From an uncultured Candidatus Melainabacteria bacterium (GTDB lineage: Bacteria; Cyanobacteriota; Vampirovibrionia; Gastranaerophilales; Gastranaerophilaceae), in the NCBI GenBank assembly GCA_934747325.1, contig CAKVGW010000013.1, forward strand, positions 1 to 38,013: a stretch of DNA of 38,013 nt, written 5' to 3'. A program made the position numbers and the translations under genes. Shown piece after piece: positions 36,751-38,013 of this stretch. Position 1 is the stretch's first letter; each line of letters begins with the position of its first letter. The notes below the pieces were generated by a model that was given only the letters and a program-made list of their open reading frames with translations, did not search any database and was not told the origin of the DNA.

Positions 36751-37755
36751 ATGAAATACAAAACTTTAACAAAAGAACAAATTTTAATATCATTAGACCG
36801 TTTAACACGTTTTAAGCCAACAAAAGAAAAATACCTGAGAGTATTTTTTGATATTATTTTAAGTAACATAATAGAACCAAAATACAAACGAATTGAACTT
36901 GAGAATTTAGACATAGAAAAAATCCGCGATTTGGCAAGCGAAGTTCTTAATGCTTCTATTACAATATATATAAAAACTTTACACACACAAGCCGATAATA
37001 GTATTAACATAAAACTAAAAGATTACGAAAATTCTATATTTAATAATGATGATGAAACTCAAATATTATTAGATAACAATATTAATTACCATGACGCTAT
37101 TCATTTAATTGACGAAACTTGTGTTGTAAATTTACGTTGGCTTAAATCTTTGGCAGAAGATTCTGATTTGAAAATCATGCGCGAAGAACACTATTTAAAA
37201 TTTCCGATAGAAAAAGTATTATTGGTTGAAGGTTTAACAGAAGAAACTCTTTTACCGGCATTTTCAAAATTCTTAGGGCATGACTTTTACCAAAAAGGAA
37301 TTCAAGTTATTCCTGCCGGAGGTAAAAGTCAAGTTGTAAAAATGTATTATAGATTATCAGAAGAACTTAAATTACCAATATTTTTACTTCTAGATAAAGA
37401 TGCAGAAGATAATATTGCGCAAATTAAACCGAAATTAAGAGCATGTGACAAAATTCACCTTGTAGCTTGTGGAGAGTTTGAAGATTTACTCCCAAAATCC
37501 TTAATTATCAAAACCGTAAATAAACATTTAGAAAACTTTAATTCAATTAATGAGAATGATTTTATAGAAGATATTTCAAATGCAAAAAATTTAGAAAATA
37601 TTTTTAAAACTAAAGGTTTACATGAGTTTAAGAAAGCCGAATTTGCAAAACTTGTAAGAGCAAATATTTCAGAAGATACCGATGTTTCAGACGAAATAAG
37701 AGAAATTATAAAAGAAATATCAAATAAAACTCTTGACAGTAAATTTTGTTCCTGA
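36751..37755 (+). CDS. Stand-alone TOPRIM (OLD-nuclease type) protein
   Basis: A 334-residue protein whose centre is a TOPRIM domain like that of OLD-family nucleases. Visible metal-binding elements: the first glutamate in VLLVEGLTEE (Glu160), then the AGGKSQVVK turn, LLLDKDAED (Asp215, Asp217), and the later acidic motif GEFEDLLP. OLD proteins normally carry an ABC ATPase domain before TOPRIM. Here the N-terminal ~150 residues are a helical region without Walker motifs (FDIILSN..., YENSIFNNDDE), so the ATPase is missing. It might be a metal-dependent nuclease or work with a separate ATPase. I chose the ATG at 36751; a TTG at 36712 lies in the promoter. No defence neighbours are visible. Confidence 0.82.
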   Translation: MKYKTLTKEQILISLDRLTRFKPTKEKYLRVFFDIILSNIIEPKYKRIELENLDIEKIRDLASEVLNASITIYIKTLHTQADNSINIKLKDYENSIFNNDDETQILLDNNINYHDAIHLIDETCVVNLRWLKSLAEDSDLKIMREEHYLKFPIEKVLLVEGLTEETLLPAFSKFLGHDFYQKGIQVIPAGGKSQVVKMYYRLSEELKLPIFLLLDKDAEDNIAQIKPKLRACDKIHLVACGEFEDLLPKSLIIKTVNKHLENFNSINENDFIEDISNAKNLENIFKTKGLHEFKKAEFAKLVRANISEDTDVSDEIREIIKEISNKTLDSKFCS

Positions 37756-37840
37756 TAATATTAATCTTGTGGTTAATCCACAGCCGAAGTATAAAAGGTT
37801 TATTGATAAATAAATATTTTTTCAAATTTTTATAAAATTT

Positions 37841-37913
37841 GCGCTTGTAGCTCAGCAGGTAGAGCACTCCCCTTTTAAGGGATAGGTCGCGCGTTCGAAT
37901 CGCGCCAAGCGCA
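37841..37913 (+). tRNA. tRNA-Lys (anticodon UUU)
   Basis: The acceptor arms GCGCTTG and CAAGCGC pair fully. Also seen: D arm GCTC/GAGC, anticodon stem CTCCC/GGGAT (the outermost pair does not match) with loop CTTTTAA, variable loop AGGTC, and T arm GCGCG-TTCGAAT-CGCGC. The discriminator base is A, and CCA is not encoded. The anticodon TTT gives lysine. Confidence 0.95.
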
Positions 37914-37950
37914 TATTTTTTTTTGCTTATTTTTAGAATTAAGCGCAAGC

Positions 37951-38013
37951 ATTATTACAACTCACCAGCTAGAGAGTCCCCTTTTTGAGTGCTAGGTCGT
38001 GCTTTGTAACGAA
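37951..38013 (+). pseudogene. Degenerate tRNA-Lys copy, cut by the window edge
   Basis: AACTCACCAGCTAGAGAGTCCCC..., then TTTTTG and GCTAGGTCGTGC, line up with the tRNA-Lys D arm, anticodon loop and variable region with many substitutions. Stems no longer pair (D arm, anticodon stem), so it should not fold as a tRNA. The 3' end lies outside the window. Confidence 0.6.

Noticed and set aside
37706..37948. Minus-strand reading frame across the tRNA-Lys gene
   Set aside because: It is antisense to a complete tRNA and to the end of the TOPRIM gene, with no ribosome site; a typical false gene made by translating a tRNA backwards.

Overview
The window looks like a chromosomal segment of a low-G+C diderm bacterium, most likely a non-photosynthetic cyanobacterial relative of the Melainabacteria/Vampirovibrionia (Gastranaerophilales-like). 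This is inferred from the mix of LPS genes (waaA, heptose kinase, O-antigen ligase, ArnT-like transferase), a flagellin, core genes with strong AGGAGG-type ribosome sites, and many lineage-specific proteins. No photosynthesis, phage, plasmid, IS or CRISPR locus is visible. Nothing here was checked against a database.

Left part (1-7.2 kb, mostly minus strand): the N-terminal part of a divergent GH77 amylomaltase cut by the window edge; an ECF sigma factor with its membrane anti-sigma factor; a small unknown plus-strand gene; gap; a repeat-bearing 0.6 kb intergenic region; a striking prepilin fused to YadA-type head repeats and an S74 self-cleaving chaperone; and a flagellin. Middle (7.3-13.1 kb): a MarR regulator, a giant GH13 alpha-amylase-family protein with two very large insertions, and a small YjfB-like motility protein.

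Centre (13.2-27.6 kb): a secreted glycine-rich protein; a minus-strand run of heptose kinase, DUF4330 protein, O-antigen ligase, ligA and a small membrane protein; two lineage-specific genes; a CorC/HlyC-type CNNM protein; rnpA coupled to an unknown gene; rimP-nusA with a likely leader attenuator; and lysS. Right part (27.7-38 kb): phosphomannomutase/phosphoglucomutase with an AGCS symporter, a large unknown membrane protein, waaA, an ArnT-like GT39 protein, an unknown coiled-coil protein, a stand-alone TOPRIM (OLD-type) protein, tRNA-Lys(UUU) and a decayed tRNA-Lys copy at the window edge.

Together the genes describe a fermentative, glycogen/maltodextrin-using, motile cell with an LPS outer membrane. 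Main points to follow up: the pilin-YadA-S74 fusion, the candidate NusA-responsive attenuator, four genes whose start codons sit 6-10 bases after a good -10 box (candidate leaderless mRNAs), the giant GH13 enzyme, a recurring FKG-type peptide in several proteins, and two small families of dispersed palindromic repeats.
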